Position numbers and translations under genes: made by a program. Positions 56,104-64,000 of a DNA stretch of 64,000 nucleotides are shown here, piece after piece (within the stretch, counting starts at the first letter, position 1; each line of letters starts with the position of its first letter). The DNA comes from Bidens hawaiensis (Eukaryota; Streptophyta; Magnoliopsida; Asterales; Asteraceae). The DNA is taken from positions 1-64,000 of the forward strand of contig JAIQDT010014346.1 of assembly GCA_021521415.1 (NCBI GenBank), read 5' to 3'. The notes below the pieces were generated by a model. It worked only from the letters and a program-made list of their open reading frames with translations. It did no database searches and had not been told where the DNA came from.

Positions 56104-56522
56104 TTTATAATAAAGAAAAGGTTACATGAGAGCATTCATTCTCATCAGGTCATATATCTTAATCTTTATAATTACGCCATTTATCCTCTCCAATTAAAGT
56201 AAACAATACTTTTTTATATTTTTATTATTATTTTTCAATTAAACAATATGCTATTTATCTTTTTTTTCTTTCTAAATAATGTTACTCCTCCACATACGGG
56301 AAATATGTGGAGGAGAATTAATAATCCCATTCCATTAAATAATGTTACTCCTCCACATACGGGAAATAATATCAATCACCGAATACTTTATTGACATGTA
56401 ACGCTACCACTCAAAGTATTGTCGGTTAGTTAATTGTAATTTATTTTCGGCACATCCCATGTGTTGTGCATTTTCTGTTACTGTAATGTATTTATTGTTA
56501 TTTAAAATTAACTTTAATGATT
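56104..56522. other. AT-rich spacer
   Basis: TGTTACTCCTCCACATACGG occurs twice, about 60 bp apart (56280 and 56342). Nothing else is recognised. Confidence 0.4.
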
Positions 56523-57037
56523 AAAGGGTTAGGCTAAACGTATCCATTCTTTTACTTGTGAAACCTCCTCCCCTATACATTCAATCCCTTTAACAATTTT
56601 ATTTAACATATTACTCCCCTCTAATATTTTTTCATCTTATGGTCTCCCTTTAAAATACTAAATCAAAAAATATAAAGTTTGATTTTTTTTCTCTATTTTT
56701 GTGTTTATGGTTCTTGATCATCATAATAATATTTATTATTATCGGAGTCAATACATTATTATATTATGTGTGTGTGACTAATACTAATATTGATACTATT
56801 AAAAATATAAAAAAATATTAATAATATTTAAAATATTAATAATAATAAAAATAAACTAATAATAACAACTTGATAGTTTTGATATATGAGTGGAGGATAT
56901 TAATTGAAAACAAAATGTTGGAGGGGCTAATATGTATTTATATAATGTTAAAGGAAAATGGTAATTAATTTGATAAGTTCATAGAGGGCACATTTAGTAA
57001 AATAAGTATGGAGGGGGTACGTTTAGCAGCACCCTTT
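56523..57037. mobile_element. Inverted-repeat element of about 0.5 kb
   Basis: The left end AAAGGGTTAGGCTAAACGTA is mirrored by the right end TACGTTTAGCAGCACCCTTT. The inside is AT-rich without an ORF. A similar right-hand end (CGCTTAATATAAC ... TTAGCAACACCCTTT) is seen near 39410-39455, so more copies exist. Confidence 0.7.
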
Positions 57038-57234
57038 CATAATTTGTAGTTTGTCTTACCAGTACATTACAAAGTTGCTCCGTTGGTAACCCATGGCAAA
57101 GGATGATGTTTTTATGTTGGGATTGCCAATAAACCAAAAAGGTTTATTGGATTTTAATAATTCCAACTTTCATCTATAGCCGGCGGTAAGCCCAACTTTA
57201 AATGTAATTTATAACAATCTCAACTTTAAACTTA

Positions 57235-57967
57235 GGGTTCGTTTGTTTTACGGACTTTTTTTAAAGGATTAGGAATTGGAATTGGAATTGGATTTGGAAT
57301 GGAATGGAATGTTTGAGAATCCTTTTCATTTGGTTAATATGTATTGGAATTGGAATCTTTTTCATTCTCGGGTTTTTTTTTTGAAAAACGAGGACAACGA
57401 AGGAAACGTTTTCGTTTTTTTACATTTTTCGTTTTTGATTTATATTTTGAGTTATGATTTTTTTATTAATTTTTTTGAAATTTTTTTTGAGGGGTTTTTA
57501 TTGTTAATAAAAACCCCTCCAAAAAAAATTCAAAAAAATTAATAAAAAAATCATAACTCAAAAACGAAAAATGTAAAAAAACTAAAACGTTTCCGTCTTT
57601 GCCCTCGTTCTTAAAAAAAAAACCCGACCCGAAACTCGTTTTGACCCGAACCTTTTGACTCTAACCCGTTCCGACCGAACCAAAACAACTATTTTTTTAG
57701 TTGACCCGTTCCGACCCTAACCCGTTCCAACCCATGACCTGTTTCGACCTAACCCAACCCATTTGCCACTCTTAGATTAGGGTTAATAAAACAATCCTTT
57801 ATTTTTCATAACAATCCTTATAAAATAGATGGGATTTTAAATCCTATGAAATGTGGGATTTAGTTTCCATTCTCATTCTTTCATTTAATGAAATGAATAT
57901 ATCAATTCATGAGATTTAAAATCTCATTCCTTATAATTCTTTCCAAATCCTTGAAACGAATAAGACC
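57235..57967. mobile_element. Harbinger-like MITE inserted in the MULE arm
   Basis: The element starts GGGTTCGTTTG and ends AAACGAATAAGACC, with TTA on both sides (57232-57234 and 57968-57970), the target used by PIF/Harbinger elements. The MULE arm sequence continues on both sides of it. It contains GGAATTGGAATTGGAAT repeats and the hairpin at 57385-57625. Confidence 0.6.
57385..57625. repeat. Large near-perfect hairpin
   Basis: Two arms of about 105 bases pair: the left has CGTTTTTTTACATTTTTCG, TTGAGTTATGATTTTTTTAT and GAGGGGTTTTTATT; the right has their reverse complements AATAAAAACCCCTC, ATAAAAAAATCATAACTCAA and CGAAAAATGTAAAAAAAC. The loop is only a few bases near 57500. It belongs to the same family as 49350-49840 and is nested in the MITE. 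Confidence 0.85.
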
Positions 57968-58221
57968 TTAGTTTCTTCCAATAATCCCAAACTAACGAAA
58001 GACTAACCTCGTTAATTTTTTGCTGACTAGGACCATTTATGTGACAAATTGCTGACATGTATATTGCAGACGTGGAAAAAAAGATAACAGTATACATACA
58101 AACAACCTACCACCACCACCCATCTCCTCCTCCATAGTCACCACCACCATCTCCTCTCTCCACCACTAACAGGTGACAACGACCACCACTATCACAACTT
58201 TTCCTCGTACTTTCAAATCCA

Positions 58222-58565
58222 ATGTTTTCCGATGATTACACCGGAGTAGCGGATTCAATCGCCACCATCACTTTCCTCCCAGACGACAATCTGTGCCTCG
58301 TTAATAGCTCTTTCGGCATCGTCGTTTGCAATCTAGCACCGTCGGGCGCGGCGCCACTACCGCCGCTCTCGCCGATTCAGGTAACCTCGTTATCTGAAAC
58401 AACAACGCTTCAATTTGGACCTCGTTTGAAAACCCTATTGATACGATACCTTACTCCCTGGCAAAAATTTCACCATCAGTAAAATGTTACGCTCCGGATT
58501 ATACTCGCTCCAGTTAATCAATTCCGGTAATTTAACTCTTACATGGAACGATTCGACTGATGGAG
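58222..58565 (+). pseudogene. Fragment of a G-type lectin receptor kinase gene
   Basis: Reading successive frames gives a bulb-type lectin domain: VADSIATITFLPDDNLCLVN, then GRGATTAALADSGNLVI, NNNASIWTSFENPIDT, PGKNFTISKMLRSGLYSLQL and INSGNLTLTWNDSTD. The family (S-domain receptor kinases) uses this domain outside the cell. Lesions visible are a frameshift near 58340, a TGA at 58394-58396 and a frameshift near 58450. No kinase, PAN or membrane segment is present, so only a piece of exon 1 was captured. Confidence 0.8.
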
Positions 58566-58902
58566 GAAGATGATGGGGTTTGTTGTTGTTGCTCATGGTT
58601 GGTAGTGGGTGTGGGTGACAATGAAGGTGAGTGGTGGCCGGCAGCGATGGTGGATGAGGTTGGTGGTGACCTGCGGTACACAGAGGCTGTATGTATATGT
58701 GTGTGAATAACACATAAAGCAGCTACATAGGCGGTGCAGTCAAAAAAAAATAAAAATTAACGGAGTTGATCTTTCGTTAGCTTAGGTTTGTTAAAGGAAA
58801 ATAGATTAAAAGTTGGGATTGTCAGAAATTACATTTAAAGTTGGGTTTACTACTGGCCAATAGATAAAAGCTAGGATTATTAAAATCTAATAAATCTTTT
58901 TT

Positions 58903-58956
58903 ACATAGCTATAACGGTATATATCTTGAATATATAAGAGCATTTTCAGACCATTT

Positions 58957-58992
<36 letters not shown>

Positions 58993-59814
58993 TTTTTTTT
59001 AATTATACAGTATGGTTATGAGTGATTGTGAGAAAATAGAGAAAATGCTTAAAGTTAATTTGAGTTTATATATTTCACACCTTATAATTTTTTAATATTT
59101 TCTTAAAATGGTTGTTAGTGAAAGAGGGACAAAAGCTAAACAAAAGAAAAGAAATATGATGTTTTCTTATTGTTATAAATAGGGAATAACTTGAGAATGC
59201 TTAACTAGTTTCTTAAAAAAATCATTTTTTTTAAAGTTAGGATTGCCAGAAATTACATGTAAAGTTGAGTTTATCACTGGCCAATAGATAAAAGTTAGGA
59301 TTATTAAAGTCCAATAATCCTGTATAATAAAATAATAGAGGATGAATAGTGTTCCTCCAAATTACTCCAAATTTTATCTCTTTAAAATTTTTTTCTCCTC
59401 CGCTCATAACCACTGACAACCCTCTAAAAATTTAGAGATCTCTCTCGCATAATTATAAAGCAGCTATTGTGAATGCTCTTAGAGAGTTTCGCCTTGGGAA
59501 GAGCTCTCCCGGTGTGGCGAGTGTTCACGTGTGTATGTCGGTATGTGTGAGTATTCTTCATGTAATCATTCGACTATGAAATCATACTACTACATCACGA
59601 TTTATATTGTGTTTTGATTGTAGTTATTCACCCTATTATTGTAATTGAATCAAACTATGCACGTCCATCTATATCTTTCAAGAGTGAATACACGAGTTTA
59701 TTGTTGATCCTTTGACAACATATTTTTTTTAAACATTTGCAACACCGCCCTAAACATTAGCGGCACTAATCTATAGACGCGATGTCTACTTGGTTCATTT
59801 TGATCATACGTATA
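58903..59814. other. AT-rich spacer with a MULE-arm copy
   Basis: A (TA)n microsatellite lies at about 58962-58988. At 59228-59330 the text AGTTAGGATTGCCAGAAATT and GGCCAATAGATAAAAGTTAG repeats the MULE right arm, probably a decayed second element. No gene is recognised. Confidence 0.5.
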
Positions 59815-60540
59815 GATGAGGAGTCTACTGATTCACTTAGCATAACATATCAAATTTCGGGATGAAAAATCTTTCAACAAGGGGATAATGTGACACCCCG
59901 CATTCTCACGTTAACTCCGTTAACCCAAGCTCAGTTATCTTACGGGGCATATTGGGGGTGTTTGGGTGTCCCTAGTAGTATCCTAATAAAAAATCAATGA
60001 GAGTATGTGAAGTCTTGTGAAAAACGTGTACCAAATGTACAAAACATAAAATATGTATTTGCTATGGTCAAATTCGTAGCAAACACCCATTTTACTATGG
60101 ATTTGGTTCGTTGCTAAAAGTTCTTTAGCTAATTTATTTGCTACGGAATCATTTTTGCTACAGATTTAACTGTAAAAAGTGATATAGCTATTTTAGCTAC
60201 GAATTTTGCTACATAACTGTTTGCTATGGACTTTAGCTACCAAATTTTGCTACCGATTTTAGTAATGAACTTTTAGCTACAAAATTTTGCTATGGTTTTT
60301 TAACTACCGAGTTTTGCTACGGTTTTTAGCTACACACCTTTAGGTACAAATTTCTTTTACAGTTTTCAACTACGGACTTTAACAACGAATATTTTAGCTA
60401 CAAAGTTCCAACTACGGATTTCATGTATAACTTTTGCTATAGTCAGGCTGGAAATTTGCTACGGTTTTCGTGATCAACTTCGTTGATTTTTGTTATGTAC
60501 ATATTTTGGTATGAAATTTTCGGGTCTTTTTCAAAAAACT
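59815..60540 (+). mobile_element. 3' remnant of a gypsy element with partial LTR
   Basis: AATTTCGGGATGAAAAATCT then CAACAAGGGGATAA leads into TGTGACACCCCGC at 59889. This is the usual junction of chromovirus pol end, polypurine tract and LTR start in plants. Upstream coding sequence is missing or unrecognisable, and no second LTR is seen. The LTR-like part runs into the GCTAC repeat array. Confidence 0.5.
60055..60490. repeat. Degenerate array of GCTAC/TTTTAGCTAC motifs
   Basis: Over about 430 bp the text repeats variants of TTTTGCTACGGATTTTAGCT with GCTACGG, GCTACAA, GCTACCA, GCTATGG and AACTACGGA forms. I count more than 20 motif variants. Unit length drifts between about 12 and 20 bases, so it is not a simple satellite. 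Confidence 0.75.
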
Positions 60541-62317
60541 TCTACTTTTTTTTTAAATTTATCTTTTTCATTTTGTTTTTCTATAAACATTATATTCAAA
60601 ATTTGATAAATATAATATCATACAATGGATAAATATTCGAACAAAACAAAGTAAAATATCTAAATGTAATACAAGAAATATTTAAATTATTCAAAAGCAA
60701 CACACAAAACATTTAAATTTTAGCGTTTGCCAACATTGATATTCCCCTAGATTTTGATTTCAACCTCGTTTTTTTATAGAGCTGTTTGAGACGGGTGATT
60801 ATGTGCCATATAAGCAATCATAAACAAGAAGATGAATAAATAATAAACTGAAAGCTATGATATATTGTTAAACCTCGTTAAATCGGAAAAACAAGATGTG
60901 ACGAATTATAGTTTCACAACACATCGTTTAACGAGAATAAACCAAATACACATTTCATTTCATGATAACTATCACAAAGGTTTGGGCTTTTGGACACATT
61001 AACAATTGAGCCAACTTAAACAGTACCAAATATATATGTCATCCAAAAACTACACTCTCAAACATAAGCATATCAACCTTTTTCTATCTTGATATGAAAA
61101 CATGGGTTTAAAACGGTCAGCTATAAAAAGTTGATGAGTTCGCAACTTTAAAATGTAAAACATTGAGATTAAACATTTTTTTATGTAAATCAGTGTAATA
61201 CTGATAAGCCCATAACCCAAATTAAGCTCGACGGCAATTTGGCCTGTCATGGTGTATTTTCGTATTAACAGGTAAAGCACGTTTTTATGCAAAATTCACA
61301 ACCTAAACTAAGCTTGATGACAAGTTGGCCCGCCATTACTTATTTTTGTATTAACAAGTAAAACACAATTTTGTACAAATCATTGTAATACTGATACACC
61401 CACAACACAAATTAATTCTAGCTGCAATTTGTTTCGCCATGACATATTTCCATTTTAATAGGTAAAACATGCTTTTATGCAAATCAATGTAATATTTTGT
61501 AACAAAAACTTATAACAATTCTCTTATTTGTTTTGGTTTTGCCTTTCATTTATTTACTCTTACTGTCTTAGTGTGTTTAATGTAGTTTAGAAATGTTTAG
61601 ATTTTAATTTTATAAATTCTTTTACGTTATTACTTTGTCTATCTATTTTGAATCAATAAAAGATTTATTATTATACCCTGATTCTATAAAAATATACACG
61701 ATGACCCTTCGGTTAAACGCTTCTAGTTCCACCACTTATTTTAGTTTGATTATCCTTTTTTTAATCTAACCCGACCTGAGCCCGACCGAAAAAAATTATT
61801 ATATAGTGATTGAAAAAAAAACCCTTAAAAATTTATGCCCATGTGAAAAAGCTTCCTATGTCTGTCACAACCACCAACGACCCCTCTCAAAACGCAAGCT
61901 TAATAATTTTTAAATAAAAAATATTTATATTTATATTAGCCAGTATTTCACAACAAAATAATCATTAGAGGGAAGCTCTGATTAATGAAAAACTGAAAAG
62001 CAGGACATGGAAAAGTTAAAACTTGTAAACTGAAAATGAATTATTTCAAGTAAGCGCTCAAATTTCTCAATCAAATCTGAAATTTTGTACTCTTCTTTTA
62101 CACACCACCTCATCAATCCGAACCCTATTACTTACTTTCCCACGTGTCTTACTCCCATTCGTCCAAAAACACATTCGCTCTTGCAAATTTTCCGAAAATT
62201 GAAATTGTTTTGAAACTCATCACAAATGGCGGTATATTCCTTCTTTAAACCCACACCATTTTTCACACACTTTCACCATCTCCTCCAGCATCTCTATTGA
62301 ACAAAAACATCAATCAA
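60541..62317. other. Intergenic DNA and upstream region of the cyclin gene
   Basis: The left two thirds is AT-rich with one tandem repeat (61178-61500). The last 250 bp is the cyclin promoter and leader: a CCACGTGTC motif (G-box core) at about 62139-62148 and a CT/CA-rich leader with TTCACACACTTTCACCATCT before the ATG. No other gene is seen. Confidence 0.45.
61178..61500. repeat. Three diverged tandem units of about 90-110 bp
   Basis: Units share TATGCAAAT(C)A-TGTAATACTGAT, ACCCAAATTAA, GGCAATTTG-GCC, TATTAACAGGTAAA and CACGTTTTTATGCAAA. They start near 61184, 61287 and 61374. Similarity is roughly 70 per cent by eye. Confidence 0.6.
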
Positions 62318-63597
62318 ATGGATGACCAAGAGAACAACAAGAGGGTTACACGAATGGCAAAGAAGAGAGCCATGGAAGCTATTGAATCTCAGTTGCAGCC
62401 GGTGAAGAGAACTCGAGTGGTTTTGGGTGAGATCTCGAATAATCGGGTGTCGAGATCCGTTCCGGGTAAGGCCCAGAAGCTGAAATGCGGATCGAAAAAG
62501 CCCAAAGTGAAAATTGAGTTCGTTGATGAGAAATCAAGTGATCCGCAGATGTGTGAAGCTTATGTTACTGATATTTATGATTATCTTCATAACATGGAGG
62601 TGGGCTATGTTTTTCAGTTATGTATTTTTAATATTTTGTTTTCGATTGGTTCGATTGCTGACTTAGGGTTTAATATGATTGTGAATTTAGAGAGAGGCGA
62701 ATAGACGAGCGAAGGCGGATTACATTGAGAAAGTGCAGAAGGATGTTGGTGTGAATATGAGGGGTGTATTGGTTGATTGGCTGGTTGAAGTTGCTGAGGA
62801 GTATAAGCTTCTTTCGGATACGTTGTATCTTACTATTTCCTACATTGATAGATTCTTATCAGTGAATGTTCTTAACCGAAAGCGGCTTCAACTCCTTGGT
62901 GTTTCTTCGATGCTCATCGCTTCGTAAGTGCTTTAATGTTTTGTGGTTAATATGCTTTTGTTGGTGAAATGAGTTTGAATGTTTGGTTATTGAATATGAA
63001 TAGAAAATATGAGGAAATTAGCCCCCCGCACACCGAAGATTTCTGTTACATCACGGATAATACCTACACGAAGCAAGAAGTTGTGACAATGGAAGCCGAT
63101 GTGCTTAAAGCTCTTAAATTTGAGATGGGAAATCCCACAGTAAAGTCTTTCCTTAGGTATGAATTAAAGCTATTAATAATCTGAAAATTATTATAATTTT
63201 AATGTGACATTATGCATTCGTTAACTAACTTGTGTTACTCTTTTGATTTGTTGATTAACAGGAGGATTACCATTGTTGCTCAAGAAGATTATGAAGTAAG
63301 CTCCATTTCCTTTTCGGTTCTTTGTTTTCTTGATTAAGTTGCCAATTTGTATGTTAAAATGCTAATTTATTTAACTTTGTGAATTACAGACACCCAAATT
63401 GCAATTAGAGTTCTTGGGTTATTATTTGGCCGAGTTGAGCTTATTAGAGTATGGGTGTCTCAAGTTTCTACCTTCAATGGTGGCTGCGTCGGTTATATTT
63501 CTTTCAAGATTCACTCTCAAACCGAGGTCACATCCATGGGTGAGGATTCACAGCACAAATTCACTCCATTTGAATTAAAAAACCATTTGTAGCTGTT

Positions 63598-63676
<79 letters not shown>

Positions 63677-63991
63677 TATAATCACAATTGCAGAACTCTG
63701 CTTTGGAGAAACACTCTGGATATAAGCCATCTGACTTGAAAGAATGCGTTCAAATTTTACATGATCTGCAATCGGGTAGAAGGGCCGGCAATTTAGTGGC
63801 AGTTAGAGAAAAATACAAGCAACATAAGGTATGTGCAACACTCTTATGAAGTTATGATTTATAACATGCCTTTTGTGTTCTTTCATCTGATTACATGTTT
63901 TGACTTTTTTGTAACACAGTTCAAATGCGTATCTGAATTGTCATCTCCATCAGCAATGCCGCCTTCTTTTTTTGACGATGTCAAAGAATAA
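62318..63991 (+). CDS. CYCA3: A3-type cyclin
   Basis: Seven exons (62318-62599, 62691-62923, 63004-63156, 63262-63295, 63390-63539, 63694-63828, 63920-63991) join in frame to 352 residues. The N-terminus has a destruction box (RVVLGEISN, the R-x-x-L-x-x-I-x-N form of plant A cyclins) that would target it for APC/C-mediated breakdown. The cyclin box begins with [20 protein letters not shown] and [19 protein letters not shown], the A-type MR-x-x-L-V-D-W motif that contacts the CDK. The C-terminal cyclin fold includes [20 protein letters not shown]. Length and exon pattern suit the CYCA3 group, which acts with CDKA around G1/S and S phase; which member it is cannot be told here. The stop lies nine bases from the window edge. 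The intron before exon 6 has a long AAT microsatellite. Confidence 0.93.
63598..63676. repeat. (AAT)n microsatellite in a cyclin intron
   Basis: About 25 uninterrupted AAT units between exons 5 and 6 of the cyclin gene, likely to vary in length between individuals. Confidence 0.95.
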
Positions 63992-64000
63992 GAGTTTTGC

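Larger units (their letters stand above)
57136..58902. mobile_element. MULE-like element with captured lectin-kinase fragment
   Basis: Long terminal inverted repeats of about 150 bp bracket the element. The right arm (58738-58902) contains TAACGAAAG-, CCCAACTTT- and AATAATCC-type blocks in inverted order to the left arm (57136-57234 plus 57971-58025). The left arm is split by a MITE (57235-57967). The interior carries a broken receptor-kinase fragment and no transposase. Long TIRs plus a captured gene piece is the Pack-MULE arrangement. I found no 9-bp target-site duplication. Another copy of the arm stands alone at 59228-59330. Confidence 0.65.

Noticed and set aside
57276..57542. 88-codon ORF near the large hairpin
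   Set aside because: It is built from GGAATTGGAAT repeats and hairpin A/T runs.
1..64000. CRISPR arrays, rRNA or bacterial features
   Set aside because: The tandem repeats seen have no uniform spacers, and the gene structure is clearly plant nuclear.

Overview
The window is nuclear DNA of a flowering plant. Genes carry short GT-AG introns, the intergenic DNA is AT-rich and full of transposons, and the host proteins are plant types: a syntaxin-6 N-domain protein, pyrroline-5-carboxylate reductase, a Pumilio protein and an A3-type cyclin. The styles of the Tat and Tekay retroelements and of the Helitron ends suggest a eudicot, perhaps Asteraceae. The family assignment is inference and no species is claimed.

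Layout. 1-4650 is gene-free repeat-derived DNA with a tRNA-related SINE (3704-4020, 12-bp target-site duplication). 4658-17203 is a complete, apparently very young Ty3/gypsy retrotransposon of the Tat lineage on the minus strand. It has 1036-bp LTRs in which I see one mismatch, TTTGA target-site duplications, a PBS, a polypurine tract and an unbroken 1788-residue Gag-Pol ORF. It also carries a five-exon gene on the opposite strand (6924-9901, 903 aa predicted) with its own TATA box. 17907-22091 holds two convergent host genes: the syntaxin-6 N-domain protein (+) and P5CR (-). 22764-23265 is an intronless AP2/TOE-like pseudogene. 24151-33464 is a second, older retrotransposon (Tekay chromovirus, minus strand, CATTT target-site duplications) broken by several stops and frameshifts; its LTRs carry an array of short GC-rich palindromes.

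33470-42690 is AT-rich intergenic DNA with inverted-repeat elements, tandem duplications and an LTR-like fragment. 42690-45812 contains a degraded TTF-type hAT fragment (-) and a nearly intact BED-finger hAT transposase gene (+) with one frameshift in an A-run, preceded by an array of AACCGG motifs. 46208-48818 is a Pumilio gene (-) with a frameshift before its eighth repeat and a tandem duplication of a splice acceptor in an intron. 48900-62300 is repeat-rich: two Helitron-like elements (50578-51871 and 53911-56103), several foldback elements, a MULE-like element carrying a broken fragment of a lectin receptor kinase gene, and the remnant of another gypsy element with a degenerate GCTAC repeat array. 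62318-63991 is a complete seven-exon A3-type cyclin gene.

The host genes do not form an operon or a visible pathway. The element of greatest biological interest is the Tat retrotransposon, because its antisense spliced gene keeps all splice sites and phases open while lying between pol and the 3' LTR. No CRISPR array, rRNA gene or intact tRNA gene was seen.
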